A stretch of 64,000 nucleotides of DNA from Streptomyces sp. MNU76 (lineage in GTDB: Bacteria > Actinomycetota > Actinomycetes > Streptomycetales > Streptomycetaceae): assembly GCF_020982545.1 (NCBI RefSeq), contig NZ_JAJKLK010000023.1, forward strand, positions 124,001 through 188,000. The letters run 5' to 3'. The notes beneath the pieces are model-generated. The model ran no database searches. It was not told the origin of the DNA and worked only from the letters and a program-made list of their open reading frames with translations. Positions within the stretch are counted from its first letter, which is position 1; each line of letters begins with the position of its first letter. The translations under genes were made by a program, and so were the position numbers. Below are positions 27,581 through 35,564 of this stretch, piece by piece.

Positions 27581-28441
27581 AGGCTGGGGCGTCGTGCCGA
27601 TGACCTGGGGCTTCGATGACTGGTGAGATGCCCAGCAACTCGACCGCTAGACACCCTCGTTGACCGTGACTGACCGCTGCATCTGACACGGCAGTGGCAC
27701 GAACCTCAGCCGACGACAGCCAGCCACGACGGCGGGTGCGCCGGCCGACCAGGCGCGCGTATGCCTCGCTGCACCCCCACCGCCCTCCGCCACGCTGCCG
27801 CTGTCGTCGACCAGAGCAAGCCGCGACGGCCGTCCCGTAACGACGGTGCCTGAGCCCTCAGCTTGGGAAGATTAGTCCTGCGGATGCTGGAACGCGGTCC
27901 TTGTAGTCGGGTCGCCCGGGGGTGAGATTCCCCCGGGCGACCCGACTACAGGCAGCCTGTACAACTGACCTGTGCAGGTGCCAGGTTGACAAAGAGATCC
28001 GCTTGACGTGACCCTGACCACAGCTGAATTCCGTGGCTGGGGACATCCCTGCGACATAGAGTTGCGGCAGCCCTCGTTCACGATCAGTGAGGGGCACGCC
28101 AAGGACAGCGCGACCGCGATCAGCGAAACGTCCACGGATGGGCCGGGGCCACCAGCTGCACACGCAAGGGGGGCGTAGAGCGCTGATCACCGGATGGACG
28201 CGCATTCCACGTAAAGGACTGCGACAAGAAGGAATCGCCAGGGAGTGCGGTCCGCACACGAGGGGTCGGCGTCCAGAACGGAACCATCAGACGCATGGAG
28301 AGCCTGAAACTTTACGCGCCTCCCCAAGGATCGCACACTACTTCACGCAACACGGTTCACTGGAATCAATACCAAATATTCACTTCACTCACTCTCGGAA
28401 TGCGGGATTGTTGACGCAGTTGAAGTGAAGGGGGAAATCAC
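27581..28441. other. 860-nt stretch without a supported gene
   Basis: Open frames here are short and lack ribosome binding sites. It holds a long perfect hairpin at 27902-27950 (listed separately), and its last 180 nt are markedly AT-rich, leading to GGGGGA before the protease gene. Confidence 0.5.
27902..27950. repeat. Perfect 21-bp inverted repeat
   Basis: Arms TGTAGTCGGGTCGCCCGGGG+G and its exact complement enclose a 7-nt loop (TGAGATT). There is no T-run on either side. It could be a very strong terminator or a recombination or nicking-type structure of the mobile element. Confidence 0.8.
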
Positions 28442-29023
28442 ATGAGACACCACATTCTAAGAAGGCTGGACAGGGCACGTCGGGCCAGAACAAGCAGGAC
28501 CCCTGTTCATGCAGTGGTGCTCTGCATCACTGTCGCCACACTCACACTCCTCGGTCACGCCACCACCGCCACCGCCGACTCCCGGGGCAATTCATCAGTG
28601 GACAATAAAGAGATCCGCTGGGAGGACGAGACGAAATTCGATGACGCTCGGAAATGGGCACATACCGCCTGGAACAATAAGAAGTACAACCTGACAACCA
28701 TCAAGATCGCTCCGGATGAATGGGACACCATCACCGACCTTGAGTGGCGCGACGAGAACCGCAGCGATGTCAGATGGGTTGGCGCCTGGGGTGGACTACC
28801 GGGCGCGGACAGAATCTACCTGAACAAGCACTTTCTCGACACGGGAAAGAAGTACGGCAAGAAGGGTTGGCGCCGGAAAGCAGCTGCGCACGAACTCGGC
28901 CATGCACTCGGCTTCAACCACAAGGTCAACGGAACACTCATGTCAAAGACCATCGGCTACATCCCCGCAAACGCCCGGCCGACCGCAACTGACCGCAAGG
29001 CATACCACGACCTCTGGGACTGA
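28442..29023 (+). CDS. Secreted snapalysin/matrixin-like zinc metalloprotease
   Basis: The protein (193 aa) has an N-terminal Sec signal (Arg-rich start, hydrophobic helix about 23-40, cleavage near TTATA-DS at 46) and a metzincin zinc motif HELGHALGFNH at residues 150-160 followed by a Met-turn candidate LMSKT at 166-170. The HExxHxxGxxH pattern and size fit the small secreted proteases of Streptomyces (snapalysin, family M7) and the wider matrixin-like group. GGGGGA lies 7-12 nt before the ATG. The next gene starts 3 nt after its stop, a tight two-gene operon with a surface protein that could be its partner. Confidence 0.85.
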   Translation: MRHHILRRLDRARRARTSRTPVHAVVLCITVATLTLLGHATTATADSRGNSSVDNKEIRWEDETKFDDARKWAHTAWNNKKYNLTTIKIAPDEWDTITDLEWRDENRSDVRWVGAWGGLPGADRIYLNKHFLDTGKKYGKKGWRRKAAAHELGHALGFNHKVNGTLMSKTIGYIPANARPTATDRKAYHDLWD

Positions 29024-29026
29024 TCA

Positions 29027-29662
29027 ATGACAAAGAAAAAGACCATCCTCATGTCCGTGACCGCAGCCGTGATTCTAGGTGCGTGCGGCATCGGCGCCAC
29101 CGTCTACTGGAACGAATACGAGCCAGACATTCCCGAGACCGGGGAGATGCATCTGACGTACGACGTCGATTTCTCCGTAGACGAGAACCTTGCAGGCGGC
29201 GCCCAGGATCTCTTCTACGGAAAGGTCACGGCTCTGAAGGGCCAGAAGGACCTTGGCATGGGTCCCGAGACCCAGTTCGCGGTCGCAGTGCAGCGCGTCT
29301 TCAAGGGAGATGTCACCGGCACCATCGTCGTCAACCAGCAGGGTGGCACCACCGATGAAGGAACCGTTGTCCTTCCTGAGGGCGACAAGCTACTGCAAGT
29401 GGGAAAGCGTTACCTGTTCGCCACGAACTACCACGAGGAGCAGCGATTCAACACGCTGATTCCTGTTTATGGCGACCAGTTGATCCCTGATACCGAGGCC
29501 CCGGCCCCTGGCGCGCCAGACGCTGACGGCGACGGGCAGTCCACTATGTCGGACCGGTGGACGGCAGCGGTCAAGAACCAGAATGACCTCTCCTCCGCAC
29601 CCCCGGAGGTTGAGCCGACCGAGGAGCCGGACGAGGACCCGACGCCGAAAGCCAGTCCCTGA
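29027..29662 (+). CDS. Surface-anchored NTR/TIMP-like protein of unknown function
   Basis: This 211-aa protein has a short basic N-terminus and a hydrophobic segment (about 7-27) containing LGAC, which could be a lipobox (Cys 20) or a membrane anchor. An OB/NTR-like beta domain (about 55-150) carries the pattern DLFYGKVTALKG, TQFAVAVQRVFKGDVTGTIVV, LLQVGKRYLFATNY, reminiscent of netrin/TIMP-type modules; the tail is Pro/Glu-rich. It is translationally coupled to the upstream metzincin gene (3-nt gap). An inhibitor or anchor for that protease is an attractive but unproven idea. Confidence 0.7.
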   Translation: MTKKKTILMSVTAAVILGACGIGATVYWNEYEPDIPETGEMHLTYDVDFSVDENLAGGAQDLFYGKVTALKGQKDLGMGPETQFAVAVQRVFKGDVTGTIVVNQQGGTTDEGTVVLPEGDKLLQVGKRYLFATNYHEEQRFNTLIPVYGDQLIPDTEAPAPGAPDADGDGQSTMSDRWTAAVKNQNDLSSAPPEVEPTEEPDEDPTPKASP

Positions 29663-29727
29663 CGGCAGCCGCCGCAAAACCCGGAGATCCGCCCCTGCCC
29701 ACGTGTTCCGAAATCGAGCACCTGAAG

Positions 29728-31102
29728 GGGTCTGTACGGTGAGCGGTGTAACTCCCGAGCTGGAAGCGACAGTTGATGACTGACGTGGCGAGTGATATCG
29801 GGGCCGGGGAGGCCGTTGTGAGTGGGGCGGGCGCCGTGGATGACGGGCTGGTCGCCGAGCTGGTGGCCCGGGCCCGGGCCGGTGGGGTGAAGCTCACCGG
29901 GGAGGGCGGCCTGCTGCAGCAGCTGACGAAGCGGGTGCTGGAGTCCGCGCTGGAAGGCGAACTCACCGATCATCTGGGGCACGAGTTCGGTGAGCGGGCC
30001 GGGGGGCGGCCGGGAGAACTACCGCAACGGGCACCGGCCCAAGACGGTGATCACCGAGTCGGGGCCGGTCGAGATCGCGGTGCCGCGGGACCGGGCCGGG
30101 TCGTTCGAGCCGCAGCTGGTCAAGAAGCGGCAGCGGCGTCTGGGCGGGGTGGACGAGATGGTCCTGTCGCTGTCGGCGAAAGGGCTCACGCACGGGGAGA
30201 TCTCCGCGCATCTCGCCGAGGTGTACGGCGCGGAGATCTCCAAGTCCACCATCTCCACGATCACCGACAGCGTGATGGCCGGCATGACGGAATGGCAGAA
30301 CCGTCCCCTGGACAGCGTCTACCCGGTCGTCTTCATCGACTGTGTGAACGTGAAGGTCAGGGACGGGCAGGTCGCCAACCGGCCCGTCTACATGGCGGTG
30401 GCGGTCACCGCCGAGGGACACCGGGACATCCTGGGCCTGTGGATCGGCGACGGCGGTGAAGGTGCAAAGTACTGGCTTCAGGTCCTGACCGAGGTCAAGA
30501 ACCGCGGCGCGGCCGATGTCCTGATGCTGGTCTGCGACGGTCTGACCGGCCTCCCGGACGCCGTGAATACGGTCTGGCCTGCGACGATCGTCCAGACCTG
30601 TGTCGTTCACCTATTGAGGAACAGCTTTCGTTACGCGGCCCGGCAGGACTGGGAGAAGATCGCGAAGGCGCTCAGGCCCGTCTATACCGCGCCGACCGAG
30701 GAGGCCGCGCTGGAGCGGTTCGTGGAGTTCACTGACACCTGGGGCGGGAAGTATCCGGCGATCGTCCGGCTCTGGGAGGCGGCCTGGGCGGAGTTCGTGC
30801 CTTTCCTCCGGTTCGATGTGGAGATCCGCAAGATCGTCTGCACCACGAACGCGATCGAGAGCATCAACGCGCGGATCCGCAAGGCCGTCCGGGCCCGAGG
30901 GCACTTCCCAACCGACCAGGCCGCTCTCAAGTGCGTCTACCTGGCCGTCATGAGCCTGGACCCGACCGGCACCGGACGCAAACGCTGGACCATGCGCTGG
31001 AAGGCCGCACTCCAAGCCTTCGACATCACCTTCGACGGCCGGCTCACCGCCGGACGCCGCTGAACAAAACCGACTGAGTTCCACCGTTCGCTACACAGAC
31101 CC
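29728..31102 (+). mobile_element. IS256-family insertion sequence
   Basis: The ends are imperfect inverted repeats: left GGGTCTGTACGGTGAGCGGT, right (complement) GGGTCTGTGTAGCGAACGGT. Length 1375 bp fits IS256. The 8-nt flanks (ACCTGAAG and GCACGACG) do not match, so no target duplication remains. It cuts off the 5' end of rep. A second, truncated copy lies at 46977. Confidence 0.85.
29776..31063 (+). pseudogene. IS256-family transposase, frameshifted
   Basis: The N-terminal part (GLVAELVARARAGGVKLTGE, EGGLLQQLTKRVLESALEGE) is in one frame up to HLGHEFGERAG; the rest (ENYRNGHRPKTV, DSVYPVVFIDCVNVKVRDGQ, CTTNAIESINARIRKA) is in another. The switch occurs at the G run at 29999-30006. All DDE motif regions are present: catalytic Asp of FIDCV, Asp of LVCDGL and Glu of NAIESINAR. 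Together about 425 residues, normal for the family. One base error or a real indel would explain it. Confidence 0.85.
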
Positions 31103-32309
31103 GCACGACGTCGACACCACGACCGGCGAGATCGGCCGCGTCCTCCACCACCTCGACTCCACCGACCTCCCGGCCGGCCAACTCCTCGTCCGCTGCAACA
31201 ACCGCCGTACGACTCGGTGCGCGGCCTGCTCCGAGGTCTACCGGCGCGACACCTTCCACCTGATCACCTCCGGCCTGCGCGGCGGCAAGGGCACCCCCGA
31301 ACACGTCGCCACCCACCCCCGCGTCTTCGCCACCTTCACCGCACCGAGCTTCGGACCGGTCCACAACCGGCCCTCCAGCGGACGGCCCTGCCGCTGCGGC
31401 ACCCGCCACGACCAGGACGACGCCCAACTCGGCACCGCGCTCGCCCCAGACACTTACGACTACGAAGCGGCCGTTCTCTGGAACGCCCACGCCGGTCCGC
31501 TCTGGCGACGCTTCTCCACCTACCTGCGCCGAGAGGTCGCCAAGCGCGCTGGCCTGTCACAACGCCGGTTTCGCGACCACGCCCGCGTCTCCTTCGCCAA
31601 GGTCGCCGAGTACCAAAAGCGCGGCGCCTTCCACTTCCACGCCGTCATCCGCATCGACGGCCCCACCGGCGGCGACACCCCACCCCCGGCCTGGGCCACC
31701 GCCGAACTGCTCACCGACGCCATCGAAACAGCGGCGGCCAAGGTCCGAGTCGACGGCCCGGTCATCGACGGACGCGCCCACACCTTCACCTTCGGCCGCC
31801 AACTCGACGTCCGCGCCATCCGCTCCGCCGACTTCAACGACGGCCAGGAGCTGACCGAACGCGCGGTCGCCGCGTACATCGCCAAGTACGCCACCAAGGG
31901 CGCCGAGACCGCCACGGGAGCTCTCGACCGGCCGTTGAAGTTCGCCGCCGAGCTGGCCCAGCTCGACATCAGCGACCACGCCCGCCGACTCATCCGAACC
32001 GCCTGGTTCCTCGGCGCACGCAAGGATCTCGAACACCTCCGCCTGCGCGCCTGGGCCCACATGCTCGGCTTCCGCGGCCACTTCTCCACCAAGTCCCGCC
32101 GCTACTCCACCACCCTCGGCGCCCTCCGTCACGCCCGCGCCGAATGGCGCCGCGCCCAAGCCGCAACGGCCAACGGACCCGCGCCCGACACGACGTACGT
32201 CCTCGCGCACTGGGTCTTCGCCGGAACCGGACTCTCCGACACCGAAGCCTGGCTTGCCTCATCGCTCGAACCCGCCCCCGGAACAGAAGGAGAGCCGACC
32301 CATGGCTAA
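31103..32309 (+). pseudogene. Rolling-circle replication initiator, 5'-truncated by IS256
   Basis: The open frame begins at the IS junction without a start codon. About 400 residues contain a Cys pair (TRCAACSEVY), a second CRCG, the HUH motif in GAFHFHAVIRIDG and the tyrosine helix VAAYIAKYATKGAE of HUH rolling-circle initiators, as in RepSA of pSAM2-like AICEs. The start and N-terminal residues are missing. Its stop overlaps the xis start by 8 nt, the usual rep-xis-int coupling. Confidence 0.8.
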
Positions 32310-32538
32310 GCGCCATCTCGCCGTTGTAGAAGCGGCAGCCGAACCGCACGCTCTGCCTTCGCGGTACCTGACTCCTCTGGACGTTGCCGAGATCCTGGGC
32401 GTGCCGGTCGAGACGGTCTACCAGTGGCGGCGGAAGCGCACTGGGCCGCGTGGCTTCCGGGTTGGCCGGCATCTGCGCTACGACCCCGTGGACGTGCGGG
32501 CCTGGGTCGAGTCCCTGATGGAAGGGGCTGCTGCCTGA
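32302..32538 (+). CDS. xis: Excisionase / helix-turn-helix protein (Xis)
   Basis: This 78-aa protein has a MerR/excisionase-type winged helix: YLTPLDVAEILGVPVETVYQ, WRRKRTGPRGFRVGRHLRYD and VRAWVESL. Such proteins bend attachment-site DNA to favour excision by the tyrosine integrase. AGAAGGAGAG lies upstream of the ATG. It overlaps rep by 8 nt and int by 1 nt (TGATG). Confidence 0.88.
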   Translation: MAKRHLAVVEAAAEPHALPSRYLTPLDVAEILGVPVETVYQWRRKRTGPRGFRVGRHLRYDPVDVRAWVESLMEGAAA

Positions 32539-33755
32539 TGGCCGGGCACATCCAAGACCGCTGGTACAGGACGGAGACCGGGCCGGACGGGAAGGCTCGC
32601 AAGGTCAAGACGGAGCGGTACGGCACTGGGTCCCGTTACCGGGCCCGGTACATCGGGCCGGACGGTACCGAGAAGTCCAAGAGCTTCCCCGACCGGCAGA
32701 AGCGGCTCGCTGATCAGTGGCTGGCGCACACTGAGGCCGACATGGCGCGCGGGCAGTACATCGACCCGCGTGCGGCTCGGATCACCTTCGAGCAGTACGC
32801 CGAGAAGTGGGTGACTCACGCGCCGGATCCGAACACCCAGGCGTCGATGGAGTCACAGCTTCGGCTACACGCCTTCCCCTACCTGGGCTCGCGTCCGCTC
32901 GGCTCCTTCCAGCCTGCTCACATCCGTGACTGGGTCGGGAAGCTGCAAGAGAACGGTGTCCGGGGTTCGTACGCCCGGACGATCTACTCCAACGTGCGTG
33001 CCGCGCTGAGTGCGGCCGTGGACGACGGGCATCTCCCCCGGAATCCGTGTGCTGCCCGCTCGGTCCGGCCGCCGACGGTGGACGTCAAGCGCGTCGCTCC
33101 CTGGACGCCGGAACGGGTCTTCGCCGTGCGGGCCGCCATGCCTGAGCGGTACCAAGCCATGGTCGACCTGGGTGGCGGCTGCGGGCTCCGCCAGGGGGAG
33201 ATCCTTGGCGTCGCCGTCGACGCGATCGACTTCGAGTCGGACACGCTTCACGTGGTCCAGCAACTGAAGCTGAGCCGGAGCAAGGCGGTGTTCGCTCCGC
33301 CCAAGGGCGGCAAGCTGCGGGATGTGCCGCTTCCTGGGCCTGTCGCTGATGCGCTCCGGGAGCAAATGAAGCGGTTCCCGCCGGTCGAGATCACCTTGCC
33401 GTGGAAGGTGGCGGACGGGCCTGCGGTGAGCAAGCGGCTGATCTTCACCGGGCCTCGTGGCGGGCATGTCTGGCGCACGTCGCTCAACGAGGAAGCGTGG
33501 AAACCAGCGCTCGCCGCTGCCGGGGTCATCCCGGTCCGGCAGCGCGGCCAGCCCTACGCCGAGTCCCGCGAGAACGGCATGCACGCGCTCCGGCACTTCT
33601 ACGCCTCGGTGCTCCTGGACGCTGGCGAGAACATCAAGGCTCTCGCCGAGTACCTGGGGCACTCCGACCCCGGCCTCACTCTGCGTGTGTACGCGCACCT
33701 CATGCCGTCCAGCCAGGAGCGCACCCGCAAGGCGATAGCTGCCGTATTCACCTGA
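32538..33755 (+). CDS. int: Tyrosine-type site-specific integrase
   Basis: A 405-aa protein with an N-terminal arm-binding domain, core-binding domain (about 85-170) and catalytic domain with Arg I (GGCGLRQGEILGVAV), HALRHFYASVLLDAGENIKA (H-x-x-R) and LGHSDPGLTLRVYAHL containing the catalytic Tyr. It appears intact. It mediates integration of the element; the nearby copy of the gpmA 3' end is the likely attachment site. I chose the ATG overlapping the xis stop. Confidence 0.92.
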   Translation: MAGHIQDRWYRTETGPDGKARKVKTERYGTGSRYRARYIGPDGTEKSKSFPDRQKRLADQWLAHTEADMARGQYIDPRAARITFEQYAEKWVTHAPDPNTQASMESQLRLHAFPYLGSRPLGSFQPAHIRDWVGKLQENGVRGSYARTIYSNVRAALSAAVDDGHLPRNPCAARSVRPPTVDVKRVAPWTPERVFAVRAAMPERYQAMVDLGGGCGLRQGEILGVAVDAIDFESDTLHVVQQLKLSRSKAVFAPPKGGKLRDVPLPGPVADALREQMKRFPPVEITLPWKVADGPAVSKRLIFTGPRGGHVWRTSLNEEAWKPALAAAGVIPVRQRGQPYAESRENGMHALRHFYASVLLDAGENIKALAEYLGHSDPGLTLRVYAHLMPSSQERTRKAIAAVFT

Positions 33756-33821
33756 TGCGGCATACCGGGAAAGAGCCTCAGACCAACCGCCAGTGAACAA
33801 TTCCTCAGCCCGCAATACGGG

Positions 33822-33972
33822 AGCTAGCATTTGGAATCACCACACGTGAATGCTGTACACGCAGCGGAATTACCGAAGCTAGCATTTGGAATCACCACAC
33901 GTGAATGCTGTACACGCAGCGGAATTACCGAAGCTAGCATTTGGAATCACCACACGTGAACGCTGTACACGC
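33822..33972 (+). repeat. Three 55-bp direct repeats between int and the attachment site
   Basis: Units at 33822-33876 and 33877-33931 are identical; a third (33932-33972) is cut after 41 nt and differs at one base. Each contains TCACCACACGTGA (inverted TCAC/GTGA) and ends with GCAGCGGAATTACCGA. Position and structure suggest Int/Xis arm-type binding sites or plasmid-type iterons. Confidence 0.9.
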
Positions 33973-34232
33973 AAGGACATGCCAAAGTCCAGGTTCATCC
34001 CTGCCGACCGGTAGCCCCTGACGAGCGGGCGAGTGCGCGGCTAGGTGACCTGATGGACCACTCCCACCCAGCAGTTAGACCTGGGTTTTTCAGCAACTCA
34101 TCTCCCTCCTCGCACGAGCCCGTATCGCTCCAACGGAGAAACGTACGACCACGCTGACGGTTTTAGCTGCGGATTTGTAGCGGCACTCATTAGGCCGCTA
34201 AAGTCCACCCAGCCGTCGAGAGAACAAGAGAA

Positions 34233-34258
34233 GGGCCGCTCACGGGCATGAGCGGCCC
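34233..34258. terminator. Hairpin within the right part of the element
   Basis: GGGCCGCTCA and TGAGCGGCCC form a perfect 10-bp stem around a 6-nt loop, upstream of a small gene. Confidence 0.6.
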
Positions 34259-34302
34259 CTCGCCCGTCGGCACATTTGTTCACCAGCACAATAGGAGAAG
34301 CA

Positions 34303-34491
34303 ATGCCACCTACGGAGAGGCCCATGGTGCCACGACGCGGACTGCGTATCGACCTCATCCCGCGTGAACTGCCTCTGGGCCTCATCGGCCTCGGCGGCGC
34401 AACGCTCGCCGTGTGGGTCGGCGCCGAACCCGTCGCTGTCCTCCCACTGGCCTTCCTCGTGTCGGTCAGGGTGAGACTCCACCGCATCTGA
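34303..34491 (+). CDS. Small hydrophobic protein of the integrative element
   Basis: A 62-aa protein with a Pro/Arg-rich N-terminus and one or two membrane segments (about residues 22-56). TAGGAG lies 6 nt before the ATG. No family recognised; small hydrophobic Spd proteins occur in AICEs, which this could be. Confidence 0.55.
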   Translation: MPPTERPMVPRRGLRIDLIPRELPLGLIGLGGATLAVWVGAEPVAVLPLAFLVSVRVRLHRI

Positions 34492-34528
34492 GCCCGACGG
34501 CCCAGAGACGGCCCCAGCACAACAACGA

Positions 34529-34563
34529 GCCCCCTACCAGCGGACAACCCGCAGGTAGGGGGC
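34529..34563. terminator. Terminator downstream of gpmA
   Basis: GCCCCCTACC and GGTAGGGGGC form a perfect 10-bp stem with a 15-nt loop just beyond the gpmA stop. Its right arm and neighbours resemble the hairpin at 24161-24192 at the other end of the element. Confidence 0.75.
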
Positions 34564-34577
34564 TTGATCAGCTCTGG

Positions 34578-35339
34578 TTACTTCTTCTTGCCCTGGTTCT
34601 TGACTGCCTCGATTGCGGCCGCTGCTGCTTCCGGGTCGAGGTAGGTGCCGCCGGGGTTCAGGGGCTTGAAGTCGGCGTCGAGTTCGTAGGCGAGGGGGAT
34701 GCCGGTCGGGATGTTGAGGCCCGCGATGTCGGCGTCCGAGATGCCGTCGAGGTGCTTGACCAGGGCGCGGAGGCTGTTGCCGTGGGCGGCGACGAGGACC
34801 GTGCGGCCGGCCAGGAGGTCGGGGACGATGCCGTCGTACCAGTACGGCAGCATGCGGGTGACGACGTCCTTGAGGCACTCCGTGCGGGGGCGCAGCTCCG
34901 GCGGGATGGTCGCGTAGCGCGCGTCCGACGCCTGGGAGAACTCCGAGTCGTCCGCGAGCGGCGGCGGCGGGGTGTCGTACGAGCGGCGCCACAGCATGAA
35001 CTGCTCCTCGCCGAACTCGGCCAGGGTCTGCGCCTTGTCCTTGCCCTGGAGGGCCCCGTAGTGGCGCTCGTTCAGGCGCCAGCTGCGGTGGACCGGGATC
35101 CAGTGGCGGTCGGCGGACTCGAGGGCCAGCTGCGCGGTGCGGATGGCGCGTCGCTGGAGGGAGGTGTGCAGCACGTCCGGGAGCAGGCCGGCGTCCTTCA
35201 GCAGCTCACCGCCGCGCGTCGCCTCCTTCTCGCCCTTCGGAGTGAGGTTGACGTCCACCCAGCCGGTGAACAGGTTCTTCTCGTTCCACTCGCTCTCGCC
35301 GTGGCGGAGGAGGATCAGCTTGTACGGTGCGTCGGCCAT
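34578..35339 (-). CDS. gpmA: 2,3-bisphosphoglycerate-dependent phosphoglycerate mutase
   Basis: This 253-aa glycolytic enzyme interconverts 3- and 2-phosphoglycerate. It has the phospho-His motif LLRHGESEWNEKNLFTGW at the start, LNERHYGALQGKDKAQ and the second catalytic His in VLVAAHGNSLRALVKH. Everything is intact up to AVKNQGKKK. The final 19 bp are repeated 10.35 kb downstream, showing that an integrative element used this 3' end as its target and restored the reading frame. Confidence 0.95.
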   Translation of the reverse strand: MADAPYKLILLRHGESEWNEKNLFTGWVDVNLTPKGEKEATRGGELLKDAGLLPDVLHTSLQRRAIRTAQLALESADRHWIPVHRSWRLNERHYGALQGKDKAQTLAEFGEEQFMLWRRSYDTPPPPLADDSEFSQASDARYATIPPELRPRTECLKDVVTRMLPYWYDGIVPDLLAGRTVLVAAHGNSLRALVKHLDGISDADIAGLNIPTGIPLAYELDADFKPLNPGGTYLDPEAAAAAIEAVKNQGKKK

Positions 35340-35564
35340 GGCCCCGAGCGTAATCGACGGCCGGGAACCACCACACGGGTGGCCGACAGGCGGACAGGGC
35401 CGACACGTGGGGGGGGGGACCGGGTTCCGCTCTGTCCGGTTCCCCTACCCGTCGGCTTACGCCCCCGACAGTTGACTGGGGTTGTTAATTGGGTGGCTCG
35501 TCTCTCGTTCGCGTTCGTAAGTTGTGTTCACTGCTTTAGCCGCTTACGTCCGTGGGGGAACCGC

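Larger units (their letters stand above)
24225..34596. mobile_element. Degenerate actinomycete integrative element in the gpmA 3' end
   Basis: The interval is flanked by 19-bp direct repeats of the gpmA 3' end and carries, at its right side, replication initiator, excisionase and tyrosine integrase genes in the order rep-xis-int next to the attachment site, the standard layout of AICEs such as pSAM2. It lacks a TraB/FtsK-like transfer gene, and rep is truncated by an IS, so it looks immobile. Base composition of several cargo genes is clearly lower in GC than the flanks. A displaced tRNA-Arg fragment inside suggests it is composite. Confidence 0.75.

Noticed and set aside
32326..32338. Fourth Ter-type operator (TTGTAGAA) before xis
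   Set aside because: Only one half-site is present and it lies inside the xis coding sequence.
33822..33972. CRISPR array
   Set aside because: Units are directly contiguous 55-mers without unique spacers, and no cas genes are present.
34413..35564. Upstream extension of the MFS frame to a protein of 852 residues
   Set aside because: The first 380 codons are antisense to gpmA and the MFS fold starts with its own ribosome binding site and ATG.
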